DNA of 64,000 nucleotides. It comes from Inquilinus sp. Marseille-Q2685 (GTDB lineage: Bacteria; Pseudomonadota; Alphaproteobacteria; DSM-16000; Inquilinaceae). The DNA lies in contig NZ_CAKAKL010000015.1 in assembly GCF_916619195.1 (NCBI RefSeq), positions 1-64,000 of the forward strand. The letters are read 5' to 3'. A program made the translations under genes and the position numbers. Shown piece by piece: positions 24,516-32,899 of this stretch. Each line of letters opens with the position of its first letter. The stretch's first letter is position 1. The notes beneath the pieces were generated by a model. It did no database searches. It saw nothing but the letters and a program-made list of their open reading frames with translations, and was not told the DNA's origin.

Positions 24516-25452
24516 CGGCGGCGAGGTCGAGCGCCAGGCGGTAGACCTCGCGCTTCGGCTCCCCGGTCGCCGCCGCCACGGCTTCGACCGCGTCGCGCAG
24601 GCTCATGCTCGCCAGCGCGCGGCGCAGCTGGCCGGCGAGGTCCGCTTCGGTCGGCCGCGCCGCCTCGCCGGGCGGGCCGACGACGATGACGATCTCGCCC
24701 TTGGGCGGCCCGGCCTCGGCGTAATGCGCCGCCAGATCCGGCAGCGGGCCGCGACGCACCTCTTCGAACAGCTTGGTCAGCTCTCGCGTCACCGCCGCCT
24801 CGCGGTCGCCCAGAACCGCCGCCAGATCCTCGAGGCATTCCGGCAGGCGATGCGGCGCCTCGAACAGGATCAGGGTGGCGGCGATCGGTGCCAGCTCGGC
24901 CAGGAAGGTCCGGCGGGCCGCGGATTTCGGCGGCGGGAACCCGGCGAACAGGAAGCGGTCCGACGGCAGGCCGGACAGCAGCAGGCCGGTCAGCGGCGCC
25001 GAGGCGCCGGGCAGGCAGGTGACGGCAAGCCCCTCGTCCCGCGCCGCCCGGGCCAGCTTGTAGCCGGGGTCGGAGATCAGCGGCATGCCGGCGTCGGAGA
25101 CCAGCGCGACCGCCTGGCCCTCGGCGACCCGGCGCAGGATCTGCGGCCGCATCTCGGCGGCGTTGTGCTCGTGATAGGGGATCAGCTTGGTGCCGATGCC
25201 GTAGAGCGACAGCAGCTTGCGGGTGGTGCGCGTGTCCTCGCAGGCGATCGCGTCGGCGCCGCGGAGCAAATCGAGCGCCCGGAGCGTTATGTCGCCGGCA
25301 TTGCCGATGGGGACCGCCGTCAGATACAGGCCCGGCGCCGGCTTGCTCGGGCCCGGTTTACTCGGAGATGCTGCGCCGGTAGGGTCGGCGGCAGAGGGCC
25401 GCCGCTGCCCGGCGCCGATGGATTGTCGAGAGTGAGGGGGCGTCCGTGACAA
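24505..25452 (-). CDS. rsmI: 16S rRNA (cytidine1402-2'-O)-methyltransferase
   Basis: RsmI methylates the ribose of C1402 in 16S rRNA with SAM. The 315-aa protein has the tetrapyrrole-methylase fold: 'GLYLTAVPIGNAGDITLRAL' near residue 41, 'CEDTRTTRKLL' near residue 70, 'LVSDAGMPLISDPGYKLARA' near residue 115 and 'LPSDRFLFAGFPP' near residue 155. The first 40 residues are a Pro/Ser-rich leader. No ATG or GTG occurs before the core, so the track start TTG 25452 is the most credible, and it overlaps the divergent lipoprotein gene by seven bases. Confidence 0.95.
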   Translation of the reverse strand: MSRTPPHSRQSIGAGQRRPSAADPTGAASPSKPGPSKPAPGLYLTAVPIGNAGDITLRALDLLRGADAIACEDTRTTRKLLSLYGIGTKLIPYHEHNAAEMRPQILRRVAEGQAVALVSDAGMPLISDPGYKLARAARDEGLAVTCLPGASAPLTGLLLSGLPSDRFLFAGFPPPKSAARRTFLAELAPIAATLILFEAPHRLPECLEDLAAVLGDREAAVTRELTKLFEEVRRGPLPDLAAHYAEAGPPKGEIVIVVGPPGEAARPTEADLAGQLRRALASMSLRDAVEAVAAATGEPKREVYRLALDLAADEK

Positions 25453-26657
25453 GACTTGCGACAGTCAGTGAGGGGGTCGAGGGCGAAGGCCGCGCGAGGC
25501 TGCGCCGCCTCGTCCGGCTGGCGGGGGCCGCCGCGATGGCCGCGGCGCTCGCCGCCTGCGCCCAGTTCCAGACCGTACCGAGGCCGACCCCGATCACGCA
25601 AGCGCCGACCGCGCCCAGTGCGTCGACCCGGCCGGATGACGGCGTGCTGCGGGTCGGGCTGCTGCTGCCGCTGACCGGCGGCAGCGCCGCGCTGGGCGAG
25701 GCGATGCAGCGCGCGGCGCAGATGGCGGTGTTCGACACCGGCACCCAGGTCGAGCTGCTGCCGCGCGACACCGGCGACAGCCCGAACGCGGCCGGCGAGG
25801 CCGCGCGGTCCGCGATCGCCCAGGGCGCCGACATCATTCTGGGGCCGCTGTTCAGCAAGTCGGTCGCGCCCGTGGCGCAGCAGGCCCGGGCGGCCGGCAT
25901 CAACGTCGTCGCCTTCAGCACCGACACCGCCCAGGCCGGCGGCAACGTGTTCCTGCTGAGCTTCCTGCCGCAGCAGGCGATCGACCGGATCGTCGGCTAC
26001 GGCGCCAGCCAGGGGATGCGCCGCTTCGCCCTGCTGGCGCCGCGCTCGGCCTACGGCCAGATCGTCAGCCGGGCGCTGACCGAGGCCGCCATCAAATACA
26101 ATGTCGAGGCGCCGGTGATCGAGCTGTACGACAGCAAGCTGTCCGACCCGACGCCGCTGCAGCAGAAGCTGCAGTCGAGCCAGGTGGACGCGGTGATCGT
26201 GGCCGATGTCGGCAGCCGGCTGAGCGTGGTGGCGCCGATGCTGGGCTATTCCGGCGTCACCGCCAAGCTGATGGGCACCGGCCAGTGGGACGACCCGCAG
26301 GTGAACCGCCAGTCCTATCTGGCGGGCGCCTGGTACGCGGCACCCGATCCGTCGCGCCGCGCCGATTTCGAGAGCCGCTACGCCCAGCAGTTCGGCGGCC
26401 CGCCGCCGCGGCTGGCGACGCTGGCCTATGACGCGGTGGCGCTGACCGCGGCGCTGGCGGGCCAGCCGGCCTCGGGCGGCAACCCGTTCAACACCACGGC
26501 GCTGCAGGACCCGAACGGCTTCGTCGGCATCGATGGCATCTTCCGCTTCGGCCCGAACGGGCTGGTGCAGCGCGGCCTGGCGGTGCTGCAGGCGGAGCCG
26601 ACCGGGCCGACCGTGGTCGAAGCAGCGCCGGACAGCTTCTCCGGCGCCGCGTTCTAG
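25446..26657 (+). CDS. LpoA-like penicillin-binding protein activator lipoprotein
   Basis: This 403-aa protein starts at GTG 25446 and has a lipoprotein signal peptide ending in a lipobox (AALAAC, Cys near residue 38). A Pro/Thr linker follows, then a periplasmic-binding-like domain (DDGVLRVGLLLPLTGGSAAL from residue 68). Others in this LpoA-type family activate class A penicillin-binding proteins in peptidoglycan synthesis from the outer membrane. It is divergent from rsmI, the usual location for this gene in alphaproteobacteria. It lacks the N-terminal TPR domain of E. coli LpoA. Confidence 0.9.
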   Translation: MTRLATVSEGVEGEGRARLRRLVRLAGAAAMAAALAACAQFQTVPRPTPITQAPTAPSASTRPDDGVLRVGLLLPLTGGSAALGEAMQRAAQMAVFDTGTQVELLPRDTGDSPNAAGEAARSAIAQGADIILGPLFSKSVAPVAQQARAAGINVVAFSTDTAQAGGNVFLLSFLPQQAIDRIVGYGASQGMRRFALLAPRSAYGQIVSRALTEAAIKYNVEAPVIELYDSKLSDPTPLQQKLQSSQVDAVIVADVGSRLSVVAPMLGYSGVTAKLMGTGQWDDPQVNRQSYLAGAWYAAPDPSRRADFESRYAQQFGGPPPRLATLAYDAVALTAALAGQPASGGNPFNTTALQDPNGFVGIDGIFRFGPNGLVQRGLAVLQAEPTGPTVVEAAPDSFSGAAF

Positions 26658-26687
26658 ACTTTTTTAGGGATTCTCCGGCGCCGCGTT
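26637..26687. repeat. 17-bp direct repeat at the end of the LpoA-like gene
   Basis: TTCTCCGGCGCCGCGTT occurs at 26637-26653, across the 3' end of the coding region, and again at 26671-26687 after the stop codon, with a 34-base period. It looks like a local duplication; the palindromic core CCGGCGCCG could also fold. Confidence 0.6.
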
Positions 26688-26741
26688 TTGGGTTAGGTAC
26701 GGGGCTCCGACGTGTGGACGTCGCGGCGCCGGGAGATGTCG

Positions 26742-28343
26742 ATGTCGATCGTTCAGCCGAGCCGGCCGAACGAGCAGCCGGGCGGGGGCGGCCCGCCCCC
26801 GGAAGCCCCCGTCGAGATCGAGCTGAAGCTGCGCGTGGCGCCGGGGGATCTCGCCCGGCTTCGCGGTGCGGATGTGCTGACGCGGATCGCGGCCGGGCCC
26901 GGCACCACCCGGTCGCTGACCTCCTTCTACTACGACACGCCGGACTGCGCGCTGCAGCGCCGCGGCGTGACTCTGCGCGTGCGCCGCATCGGCCAGCGCT
27001 TCGTCCAGAGCCTGAAGACCGAGCGCCGCGGCGACGGGCTGGCCCGCGGCGAATGGGAGGTGGCGCTGCCGGCGATGGTGCCGGCGCCCGAGGCCTTCGA
27101 CGACCCGGAGGCGAAGGCGCTGCTGGACGGCGTGCCGGTCGAGGCGCTGACCCATCTCTTCACCTCCCGCATCCAGCGCGAGACCCGGATCCTGTCGCTG
27201 CCGGACGCGGTGGTGGAATGCGCCTTCGACACCGGCACGATCGAGACCCGCGACGCCAGCGACCCGGTGGCGGAGGTCGAGCTGGAGCTGAAGGAGGGCC
27301 GGGCCGCCGCCCTGTACCGGCTGGCGCTGTCCTTCCTGGACGAGGTGCCGCTCAGGGTCAGCGAGGTGACCAAGGCCGAGCGCGGCTATCGCCTGGTGGC
27401 GCGCCGCCCCCCCGGGGTGATGTACGACCCGAAGACGCCGCTGACCTCGCGCATGACGGTGGACGAGGCGATCGCCACCGTGCTGGCCCGGTGCCTGCGG
27501 CACTGGACCGCCAACGAGGCGGCGGCGGAGGATGGCGGCGACCCCGGCGGCGTGCATCAGATGCGGGTGGCGCTGCGCCGGCTGCGGTCGGCGCTGGCCC
27601 TGTTCAAGAAGACCGTGCCCTCGCCCACGCTCGACTGGCTGCGCGAGGAGGCGAAATGGCTGGCCGGCGCGCTGGGGCCGGCGCGCGACTGGGACGTCTT
27701 CCTCAACGCCACGGTCGAGCCGCTGGACACGATGCGGCCGGACGATCCCGGCATCGGCGCCCTGCGCGCCGCGGCGCAGCGCCAGCGCGAGGCGGGATAC
27801 GCCGCGGTGCGCCAGGCCCTGGCCGATCCGCGCTGCGCCCGGCTGCACCTGACCCTCGGCGAGTGGCTGGAGCGGCGGGGCTGGCGCGACCACGCCTCGA
27901 CCGCGACGCTGACCGCGCTGGTCGAGCCGATCGACGGGCTGGCCGGGCGGCTGATCGGCCGGGCGCATCGCAAGGTGGCGACCCGCGGCCGGCATCGCGC
28001 CCGGCTGGACCCGCACCAGCGGCACCAGGTGCGGATCGCGCTGAAGCGGCTGCGCTACGCCATGGATTTCTTCCGCCCGCTGTATCCGGAGAAGCGGGCC
28101 AAGCCCTTCGCGTCGCAGCTGTCGAAGCTGCAGGACGCCTTCGGCCATCTCAACGACGTCGCCACCGCCGAGGCGCTGCTGGCACGCCTGACCGGCGAAT
28201 CCGCGGATCCGGCGCTGCACCGGGCCGCGGGCATGGTGCTGGGCTGGCACGCCCGCGGCGCCGAATCGACCGAGCCGGAGCTGCTGGCGCAATGGGACGC
28301 CTTCCGCGCCGTGAGGCCGTTCTGGACGATTCGGGGGGAATGA
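26742..28343 (+). CDS. CYTH and CHAD domain protein (putative polyphosphate-associated)
   Basis: This 533-aa protein has an N-terminal CYTH domain with the signature ExExK in 'VEIELKLRV' (residues 24-32), which in active members hydrolyses triphosphates. A C-terminal CHAD domain follows with two histidine-rich helices, 'GVHQMRVALRRLRSALALF' near residue 270 and 'HQVRIALKRLRYAMDFF' near residue 430. CHAD proteins bind polyphosphate and localise to polyphosphate granules. I chose ATG 26742 because GGGAG lies seven bases before it; the frame also has ATGs at 26736 and 26712. The stop codon overlaps the start of the next gene (ATGA), an orphan ParA ATPase. Confidence 0.9.
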   Translation: MSIVQPSRPNEQPGGGGPPPEAPVEIELKLRVAPGDLARLRGADVLTRIAAGPGTTRSLTSFYYDTPDCALQRRGVTLRVRRIGQRFVQSLKTERRGDGLARGEWEVALPAMVPAPEAFDDPEAKALLDGVPVEALTHLFTSRIQRETRILSLPDAVVECAFDTGTIETRDASDPVAEVELELKEGRAAALYRLALSFLDEVPLRVSEVTKAERGYRLVARRPPGVMYDPKTPLTSRMTVDEAIATVLARCLRHWTANEAAAEDGGDPGGVHQMRVALRRLRSALALFKKTVPSPTLDWLREEAKWLAGALGPARDWDVFLNATVEPLDTMRPDDPGIGALRAAAQRQREAGYAAVRQALADPRCARLHLTLGEWLERRGWRDHASTATLTALVEPIDGLAGRLIGRAHRKVATRGRHRARLDPHQRHQVRIALKRLRYAMDFFRPLYPEKRAKPFASQLSKLQDAFGHLNDVATAEALLARLTGESADPALHRAAGMVLGWHARGAESTEPELLAQWDAFRAVRPFWTIRGE

Positions 28344-28993
28344 GCATGGGGGATGCCGGCATGATTTCCGTGCTCGTCGCCAACACCAAGGGCGGCTGCG
28401 GCAAGACCACGATCGCGACGACGCTGGCCTCGGCCTTCGCCGGGCAGGGCCGGTTCACCGTCCTGGCCGATGTCGACCGCCAGCATTCCAGCCTGGACTG
28501 GGCCAAGCGCCGGCCGGACGCGGCCCCGGCCCTGGCGGGGCTGGACTGGGCGAAGTCGGAATTCGCGGTGCCGAAGGAGGCCGACCGGCTGGTGATCGAC
28601 GCGCCGGCGGCGCTGAAGATGAAGGATGTCGAGGCGCTGGTGAAGATCGCGGACGTGATCGTCCTGCCGGTGCTGCCCTCGGCCTTCGACGAGGCGGCGA
28701 CCCGCCGGTTCCTGACCCGGCTGGAGGAGCTGAAGCCGATCCGCAAGAGCCGCGCGGCGGTGGCGATCGTTGGCAACCGGATGCGGGTGCGGACCCGGGC
28801 GGCCGCCCAGTTGGACGCCTTCCTGGGCGGGCTGGGGCACACGGTGGTATCGCGGATCCGCGACAGCGCCGCCTATACCGAGGCCGCGGCGGAGGGCCTG
28901 AGCGTGTTCGACCTGCGCGGCCGCCGCGCCGAGGAGCTGCGCGAGGACTGGGCGCCGCTGCTGCGGCATATCGAAGAGGCGGGCGCCGCCTAG
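28340..28993 (+). CDS. Orphan ParA/MinD-family ATPase
   Basis: This 217-aa cytoplasmic protein begins with the deviant Walker A 'NTKGGCGKTTIATTLA' (residues about 14-29), with the signature lysine, and has Walker A' 'VLADVDRQHSSLDWAKRR' near residue 45 and Walker B-like 'DRLVIDAPAAL' near residue 80. It lacks the N-terminal DNA-binding region of chromosomal ParA, and no parB lies nearby. Such orphan ParAs position cargo (chemotaxis arrays, carboxysomes, storage granules) on the nucleoid. Its start overlaps the CHAD gene stop (ATGA), so the CHAD protein or its granule is the natural cargo candidate; this is inference. In-frame ATGs at 28346 and 28361 are alternative starts. Confidence 0.88.
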   Translation: MSMGDAGMISVLVANTKGGCGKTTIATTLASAFAGQGRFTVLADVDRQHSSLDWAKRRPDAAPALAGLDWAKSEFAVPKEADRLVIDAPAALKMKDVEALVKIADVIVLPVLPSAFDEAATRRFLTRLEELKPIRKSRAAVAIVGNRMRVRTRAAAQLDAFLGGLGHTVVSRIRDSAAYTEAAAEGLSVFDLRGRRAEELREDWAPLLRHIEEAGAA

Positions 28994-29037
28994 AGAAACC
29001 GCCTGATTAGAGCTAGGTTAAGCAGGAAGAACCGCGC

Positions 29038-29066
29038 TGCCTCTCCCGCGTCCGGCGGGAGAGGCA
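29038..29066. terminator. 12-bp stem hairpin after the ParA gene
   Basis: TGCCTCTCCCGC (29038-29049) and GCGGGAGAGGCA (29055-29066) are exact inverted copies with a 5-base loop. The arm is shared with the inner arms of the element at 5757-5891. It lies 45 bases after the ParA stop, so it may be a remnant of the same mobile family acting as a terminator. Confidence 0.6.
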
Positions 29067-29119
29067 AGGCCAGGACGCTCGGCGTCTGATCATGCTCTGA
29101 CGCCGCCATAACGCAGGGA

Positions 29120-29314
29120 TCAGTGCCGGGCGGTGTAATCGCGCAGCACGTCGGCGATGAAGGTGTTGGCCAGGTCCGACGACGCTTCCGGGTGACGCTT
29201 GCGGAACGCCTCGAGCGCGGCGTCGCAGGCCGTCCATTCATCCGCGCCGGCGGCGCGGCGCGCCTCATAGGCGCTGATCACGAGGTCGCTGATGGAAGGA
29301 ACGGACTGGCCCAC
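29120..29314 (-). CDS. Short hypothetical protein
   Basis: The 64-aa product is predicted to be soluble and helical (ISDLVISAYEARRAAG, DAALEAFRKRHPE) with a 'TFIADVLRDY' C-terminus. I chose GTG 29314 because a strong GGGAGAGG lies four bases before it. A longer frame to 29485 exists, but its extra part reads like non-coding sequence with poor codon bias. I do not recognise the family. Confidence 0.6.
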   Translation of the reverse strand: MGQSVPSISDLVISAYEARRAAGADEWTACDAALEAFRKRHPEASSDLANTFIADVLRDYTARH

Positions 29315-29555
29315 GGAACCTCTCCCTTGCGCAATATCGGTGCCTGATGCGGCGAACAATCCGGCAGGTGAAGCTATCAACATTGCACTGCACAATAAGT
29401 TCCCTGTCCAGTCGAATCTTCGGGTGAAATCGCTCTGAGCCACTGTCAAAATCGATACAATTTTGAATAAAGCGCCGTCATCCAAGGGGTATGGGACAAT
29501 ATCCGAAATGATGAGGCCGAGATCAGGACAAGATCATGTCCGATATTCGTCGGAC
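29315..29555. other. Gap of 241 bases with lower GC, no gene found
   Basis: Between the small hypothetical gene and the ABC-2 permease the sequence is less GC-rich than its neighbours (for example CTGAGCCACTGTCAAAATCG). It holds no ORF with good codon bias, no clear hairpin terminator and no promoter that I can support. Confidence 0.4.
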
Positions 29556-30410
29556 CTAGGGCTTCAGCCGCCAGCCGCGGGCGATGAGGAGAGCGGCGCA
29601 AGCCCATAGCGCCACGCCGCCGGCGGCCAGGGCCGCGAGGCTGCGGCCGACCGTTTCCGTTCCCGCGCCGCCGAAGGCGATGCGTGCGGCGTCGATCGCG
29701 TAGTAGACCGGGTTCAGCGCCACCACGGCCGCGAGCGGGCCGGGCAGCAGCGCGACCGGGGCGAAGACGCCGGACAGGAAGGTGACCGGGATCAGGAGGA
29801 AGCCGAAGAAGGCGGCGGCCTGGTCCCATTTCTCCGCCCACAGCCCGACCAGCGTGCCGGCGGCGGCCAGCAGGAAGGCGCCGAGCAGCAGCACCAGGGC
29901 CAGCAGCGCCGGGTCGGCCACGCCGGTGCCGGAGGCCAGCAGCAGGGCGATCAGGCAGGGCAGGCCGGTGACGAGGCCGGAGGCGGTGCCGGCCAGGGCG
30001 TAGCCGGCCGCCACCTCCCACGCCGCCAGCGGCGGCATCAGGATGTCGCCGACCAGCCGTTCGACCTTGAGGAAGGTGATGCTGTAGACCGTGGCCTCGG
30101 CCGCGCGCAGGATCACGACATAGACCACCAGGCCGGGCGCCAGGAACGGCAGCAGCCCCCCAGGCCCGGCCCAGGCGGCCGTCCCAGCCGGATCCCCCGC
30201 CGCCTCGCCCGAGGCGATGGCGAACACCGCGACGTAGAGCAGGATCGAGAAGGTCGGGGCGACGATCGTCTCCATCCAGTCCTTGAGATAGGCCCGGAAC
30301 TCGCGCCGGACCAGCGTGGCCAGGCCCAGCCAGTGCACCGCGCCGTAGCGCCGGACCGGGCGCGCCGCCCCTGCGGGGCGCGCCGCGCCTGCGGGATGCG
30401 GCACGGTCAC
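29556..30410 (-). CDS. ABC-2 type transporter permease, second of the pair
   Basis: This 284-aa protein has six hydrophobic segments of the ABC-2 permease fold (NodJ-like): 'RREFRAYLKDWMETIVAPTF' near residue 36, 'VERLVGDILMPPLAAWEVAAGY' split at residues about 112-133, and 'SGVFAPVALLPGPL' near residue 215. It starts at GTG 30410, overlapping the stop of the paralogous permease (GTGA). No ATPase gene is adjacent, so the pair must use an ATPase coded elsewhere. ABC-2 exporters of this kind carry lipids, polysaccharides or lipo-oligosaccharides. Confidence 0.88.
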   Translation of the reverse strand: MTVPHPAGAARPAGAARPVRRYGAVHWLGLATLVRREFRAYLKDWMETIVAPTFSILLYVAVFAIASGEAAGDPAGTAAWAGPGGLLPFLAPGLVVYVVILRAAEATVYSITFLKVERLVGDILMPPLAAWEVAAGYALAGTASGLVTGLPCLIALLLASGTGVADPALLALVLLLGAFLLAAAGTLVGLWAEKWDQAAAFFGFLLIPVTFLSGVFAPVALLPGPLAAVVALNPVYYAIDAARIAFGGAGTETVGRSLAALAAGGVALWACAALLIARGWRLKP

Positions 30411-31195
30411 GCCTTCAGCTTGTAGCCGGTGGCGAGCATGCGCAGCAGCAGCGCCAGCAGCGCCGCGTTGACGCCGAGCAGGACCACGATGCCGACGGCC
30501 AGCGTGCCGTCGCTGACGCCGATGAAGCCGTAGCGGAACCCGTCGATCATGTAGAAGAACGGGTTGAGATGGGCGACGAAGTGCCAGGCCGGCGGCACCC
30601 GGTCGAGCGAGTAGAAGGTGCCGGACAGGAAGGCCAGCGGCGTGACCACGAAGTTGGTCACGGCGGCGATGTGGTCGAACTTCTCCGACCAGATGCCGCC
30701 GATGGCGCCCAGCAGCGCCAGCATCATCGAGGCGGCGACGCCGTGGAACAGCACGAAGCCCGGATGGACCGGGTCGACCGGCACGAAGATCCGGATCGCG
30801 GCCCAGGTCACCGTCCCGACCAGCAGGCCGCGCACGATGCCGCCGGCGATGTAGCCGGCCGCCAGCTCGGCCGGCGCCAGGGGCGGCATCAGCACGTCGA
30901 CGATGTTGCCCTGGATCTTGGCGATCATCAGCGAGGAGGAGGTGTTGGCGAAGGCGTTCTGCGCCATCGCCATCATGATCAGCCCCGGTGCCAGGAACTG
31001 CAGGAACGGCACCCCCGCCGCCTGCCGGCCGGCGCCGCCGAGGGCGAGCGCGAAGATGGCGTAGAACAGGAGGGTGGTGACCACCGGGGCGGCGATGGTC
31101 TGGGTCGCGACCTTGAGGAAGCGGTGGATCTCCTTGGCGGTCAGGGTCCACAGGCCGATCCAGTTGATGCGGCCGATCAGGCGGGGCTGGGGCAT
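30407..31195 (-). CDS. ABC-2 type transporter permease, first of the pair
   Basis: This 262-aa membrane protein has six hydrophobic segments with 'TAKEIHRFLKVATQTIAAPV' near residue 20, 'FLQFLAPGLIMMAMAQNAFA' near residue 65 and 'NFVVTPLAFLSGTFYSLDRV' near residue 178, all typical of NodJ/RfbA-like ABC-2 permeases. I chose ATG 31195 (MPQPRLIGRINWIG) because the hydrophobic core follows directly. Longer frames run into the AT-rich gap. It is a homologue of the next gene and the two may form a heterodimer. Confidence 0.9.
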   Translation of the reverse strand: MPQPRLIGRINWIGLWTLTAKEIHRFLKVATQTIAAPVVTTLLFYAIFALALGGAGRQAAGVPFLQFLAPGLIMMAMAQNAFANTSSSLMIAKIQGNIVDVLMPPLAPAELAAGYIAGGIVRGLLVGTVTWAAIRIFVPVDPVHPGFVLFHGVAASMMLALLGAIGGIWSEKFDHIAAVTNFVVTPLAFLSGTFYSLDRVPPAWHFVAHLNPFFYMIDGFRYGFIGVSDGTLAVGIVVLLGVNAALLALLLRMLATGYKLKA

Positions 31196-31299
31196 GGGCG
31201 TTCTTGCGGCGGCGGGCGCGCGACCATAGCCCGGCCTGCGATGGACAGCAAAGGGCCCTTGCCTGCGCCCCGCTGGCTGGCGCAGCACGATTCCAGCAT

Positions 31300-31433
31300 T
31301 CGGCAATGCAATTAAATATTGCATAAATTTGCGCAATTGCTCAGAAATTGGCAATTGACTCATTCTGAATATATGATTATCTTCATAATAGAACTCGTTT
31401 TATCAATACATTTTTGCCGTAACTTAATAGCAA
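31300..31433. other. AT-rich island upstream of the BP74-like gene
   Basis: This stretch drops well below 45% GC in an otherwise 70% GC window (for example AATTAAATATTGCATAAATT). It contains the near-palindromic GCAATTGC and AATTGGCAATTG, and a weak promoter-like match: TTGACT (31355-31360) followed 17 bases later by TATCTT (31378-31383). No ORF is supported. It fits acquired DNA or a strongly AT-rich promoter. Confidence 0.45.
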
Positions 31434-31445
31434 ATGGAGCCGGAC

Positions 31446-31793
31446 GTGCCCGCTTATTTCGCATTCACACAGACATCGGCGCCGGGACAGGAATTCATCA
31501 TCGAACTCAACGATGACATCAAAATTCAAATGGCCCGCGACATCCTGTCCGGAAAGGAGAAAAACCGAACCCACGTCCACGGGCGGATCATCAAACGCAG
31601 GCAGCCCTACAATCCGCGATTCAACTTCTATCTTGACCCTCAGACGATCGATTTCTTCGAGGTGGCGATCGAGGTGTGCGACGCCAGCATGATCTATGTG
31701 GAAGACCATCTCGACGAGGCCTGCGGCGCCTTCCTGCCGGGATGCCACTGGTGCCCCTGGGACTCCCGGCTGAGCCGCGAGGTCCTGCCGTAG
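31446..31793 (+). CDS. BP74-related domain protein
   Basis: This 115-aa protein is similar, from memory, to small bacterial proteins of the BP74-related group (calcium-dependent adhesion/protease-inhibitor-like, named from Dictyostelium). Typical stretches are 'AYFAFTQTSAPGQEFIIELN', 'DDIKIQMARDILSGKEKNR' and 'ACGAFLPGCHWCPWDSRLSR'. I chose GTG 31446 because GGAG lies six bases before it; ATG 31434 contains that GGAG and would give four more residues. The gene's AT-rich codons (AAA, ATC, AAT) differ from the neighbours, a sign of transfer. No signal peptide is visible. Confidence 0.6.
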   Translation: MPAYFAFTQTSAPGQEFIIELNDDIKIQMARDILSGKEKNRTHVHGRIIKRRQPYNPRFNFYLDPQTIDFFEVAIEVCDASMIYVEDHLDEACGAFLPGCHWCPWDSRLSREVLP

Positions 31794-31813
31794 CCTGCTT
31801 TCAGCGGCGGAGG

Positions 31814-32899
31814 CTACTCCGCCGCCATCGCCCCGGCAGCCGAGTCCGGCGGCATCAGCCAGCCATCCTCGACCTTCAGACGCAGGGCCGAGCCCTCCTC
31901 TGGCGGCGGGCCGCGATGGGCGACGCGCAGCACCCGGCCGGGATCGGCGTCCGGCCGGCAGTGCAGGATGGTGACCGCCCCCTCGAACACGGCGCGGTCG
32001 AGCCGGACCGGGATGCCCTCGGCCGGATCCACCGCCAGCCCTTCGGCCCGCAGGCAGGCGGTCTGCGTCGGCATGTGCGCCCCCGCGCCGCCGCGCAGCC
32101 GCACCGGATGGCCCCACAGCTCGGCGGCGCACAGGCCGGCACCGGCGCCGCCGCGCCAGGTCACCGGCACCACCATGCCGCGGCCGACGAAATCCGCCAC
32201 CATCGCCGTCGCCGGCTCGGCATAGAGACGCCGCGGCGGCGCCACCTGCTGCAGCCTTCCGTGGTCCATCACCGCGATGCGGTCGGCCAGGGCCATCGCC
32301 TCGGCCTGGTCGTGGGTGACGTAGACCACGGTGGCGCCGAGCTGCCGGTGCAGCCGGCGGAACTCCGCCTGCAACGCGTCGCGCAGATGCACGTCGAGAT
32401 TGGCCAGCGGCTCGTCCATCAGCACCAGGGCCGGCGCCATGGCCAGGCAGCGGGCCAGGGCGACGCGCTGGCGCTGGCCGCCAGACAATGCGTCGGGCCG
32501 GGTGTCGGCGCGGTCGGCCAGGCCCACTGCCGCCAGCGCCTGGTCGGACCGCTGCGCCCGCTCCGCCGCCGGCAGCCGGCGGATGCGCAGGGCGTAGTCG
32601 ACATTCTCGCGCACGGTCATGTGCGGCCAGAGCGCGTAGGACTGGAACACCATGCCGATGCCGCGCTCCTCCGCCGGCACCATCGCCCCGCCCCCCGCGA
32701 CGACGCGGCCGCCGATCCGGATCGTGCCGGCATCCGGCGCGTCGAAGCCGGCCAGCAGGCGCAGCAGCGTGGTCTTGCCGCAGCCGGAGGGGCCGAGCAG
32801 CGCCAGGAACTCGCCCTGCGCCACAGCCAAGTCGACACCGTCGACCGCGATGCGCTGGCCGAAGCGCCGGACGACGCGCTCGATGTCTACGGCAGCCAT
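31814..32899 (-). CDS. ABC transporter ATP-binding protein (FbpC/PotA type)
   Basis: This 361-aa cytoplasmic ATPase has Walker A 'GPSGCGKTT' near residue 36, signature 'LSGGQRQRVALAR' near residue 133 and Walker B 'LVLMDEPLANLD' near residue 157. The C-terminal 120 residues form a TOBE-type regulatory domain, which is why it is longer than a simple ATPase. It is the third gene of the SBP-permease-ATPase order (35.8 to 31.8 kb). Its start (ATG 32899) overlaps the permease end by 13 bases. The set belongs to the ferric-iron, spermidine/putrescine or 2-aminoethylphosphonate class; the binding protein suggests the first or last. Confidence 0.92.
   Translation of the reverse strand: MAAVDIERVVRRFGQRIAVDGVDLAVAQGEFLALLGPSGCGKTTLLRLLAGFDAPDAGTIRIGGRVVAGGGAMVPAEERGIGMVFQSYALWPHMTVRENVDYALRIRRLPAAERAQRSDQALAAVGLADRADTRPDALSGGQRQRVALARCLAMAPALVLMDEPLANLDVHLRDALQAEFRRLHRQLGATVVYVTHDQAEAMALADRIAVMDHGRLQQVAPPRRLYAEPATAMVADFVGRGMVVPVTWRGGAGAGLCAAELWGHPVRLRGGAGAHMPTQTACLRAEGLAVDPAEGIPVRLDRAVFEGAVTILHCRPDADPGRVLRVAHRGPPPEEGSALRLKVEDGWLMPPDSAAGAMAAE

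Noticed and set aside
29556-31151. A single 531-codon frame that could be read as a fused ABC-2 permease
   Set aside because: Its first half is out of frame with the real upstream permease. The true second gene starts at GTG 30410 with a GTGA overlap.
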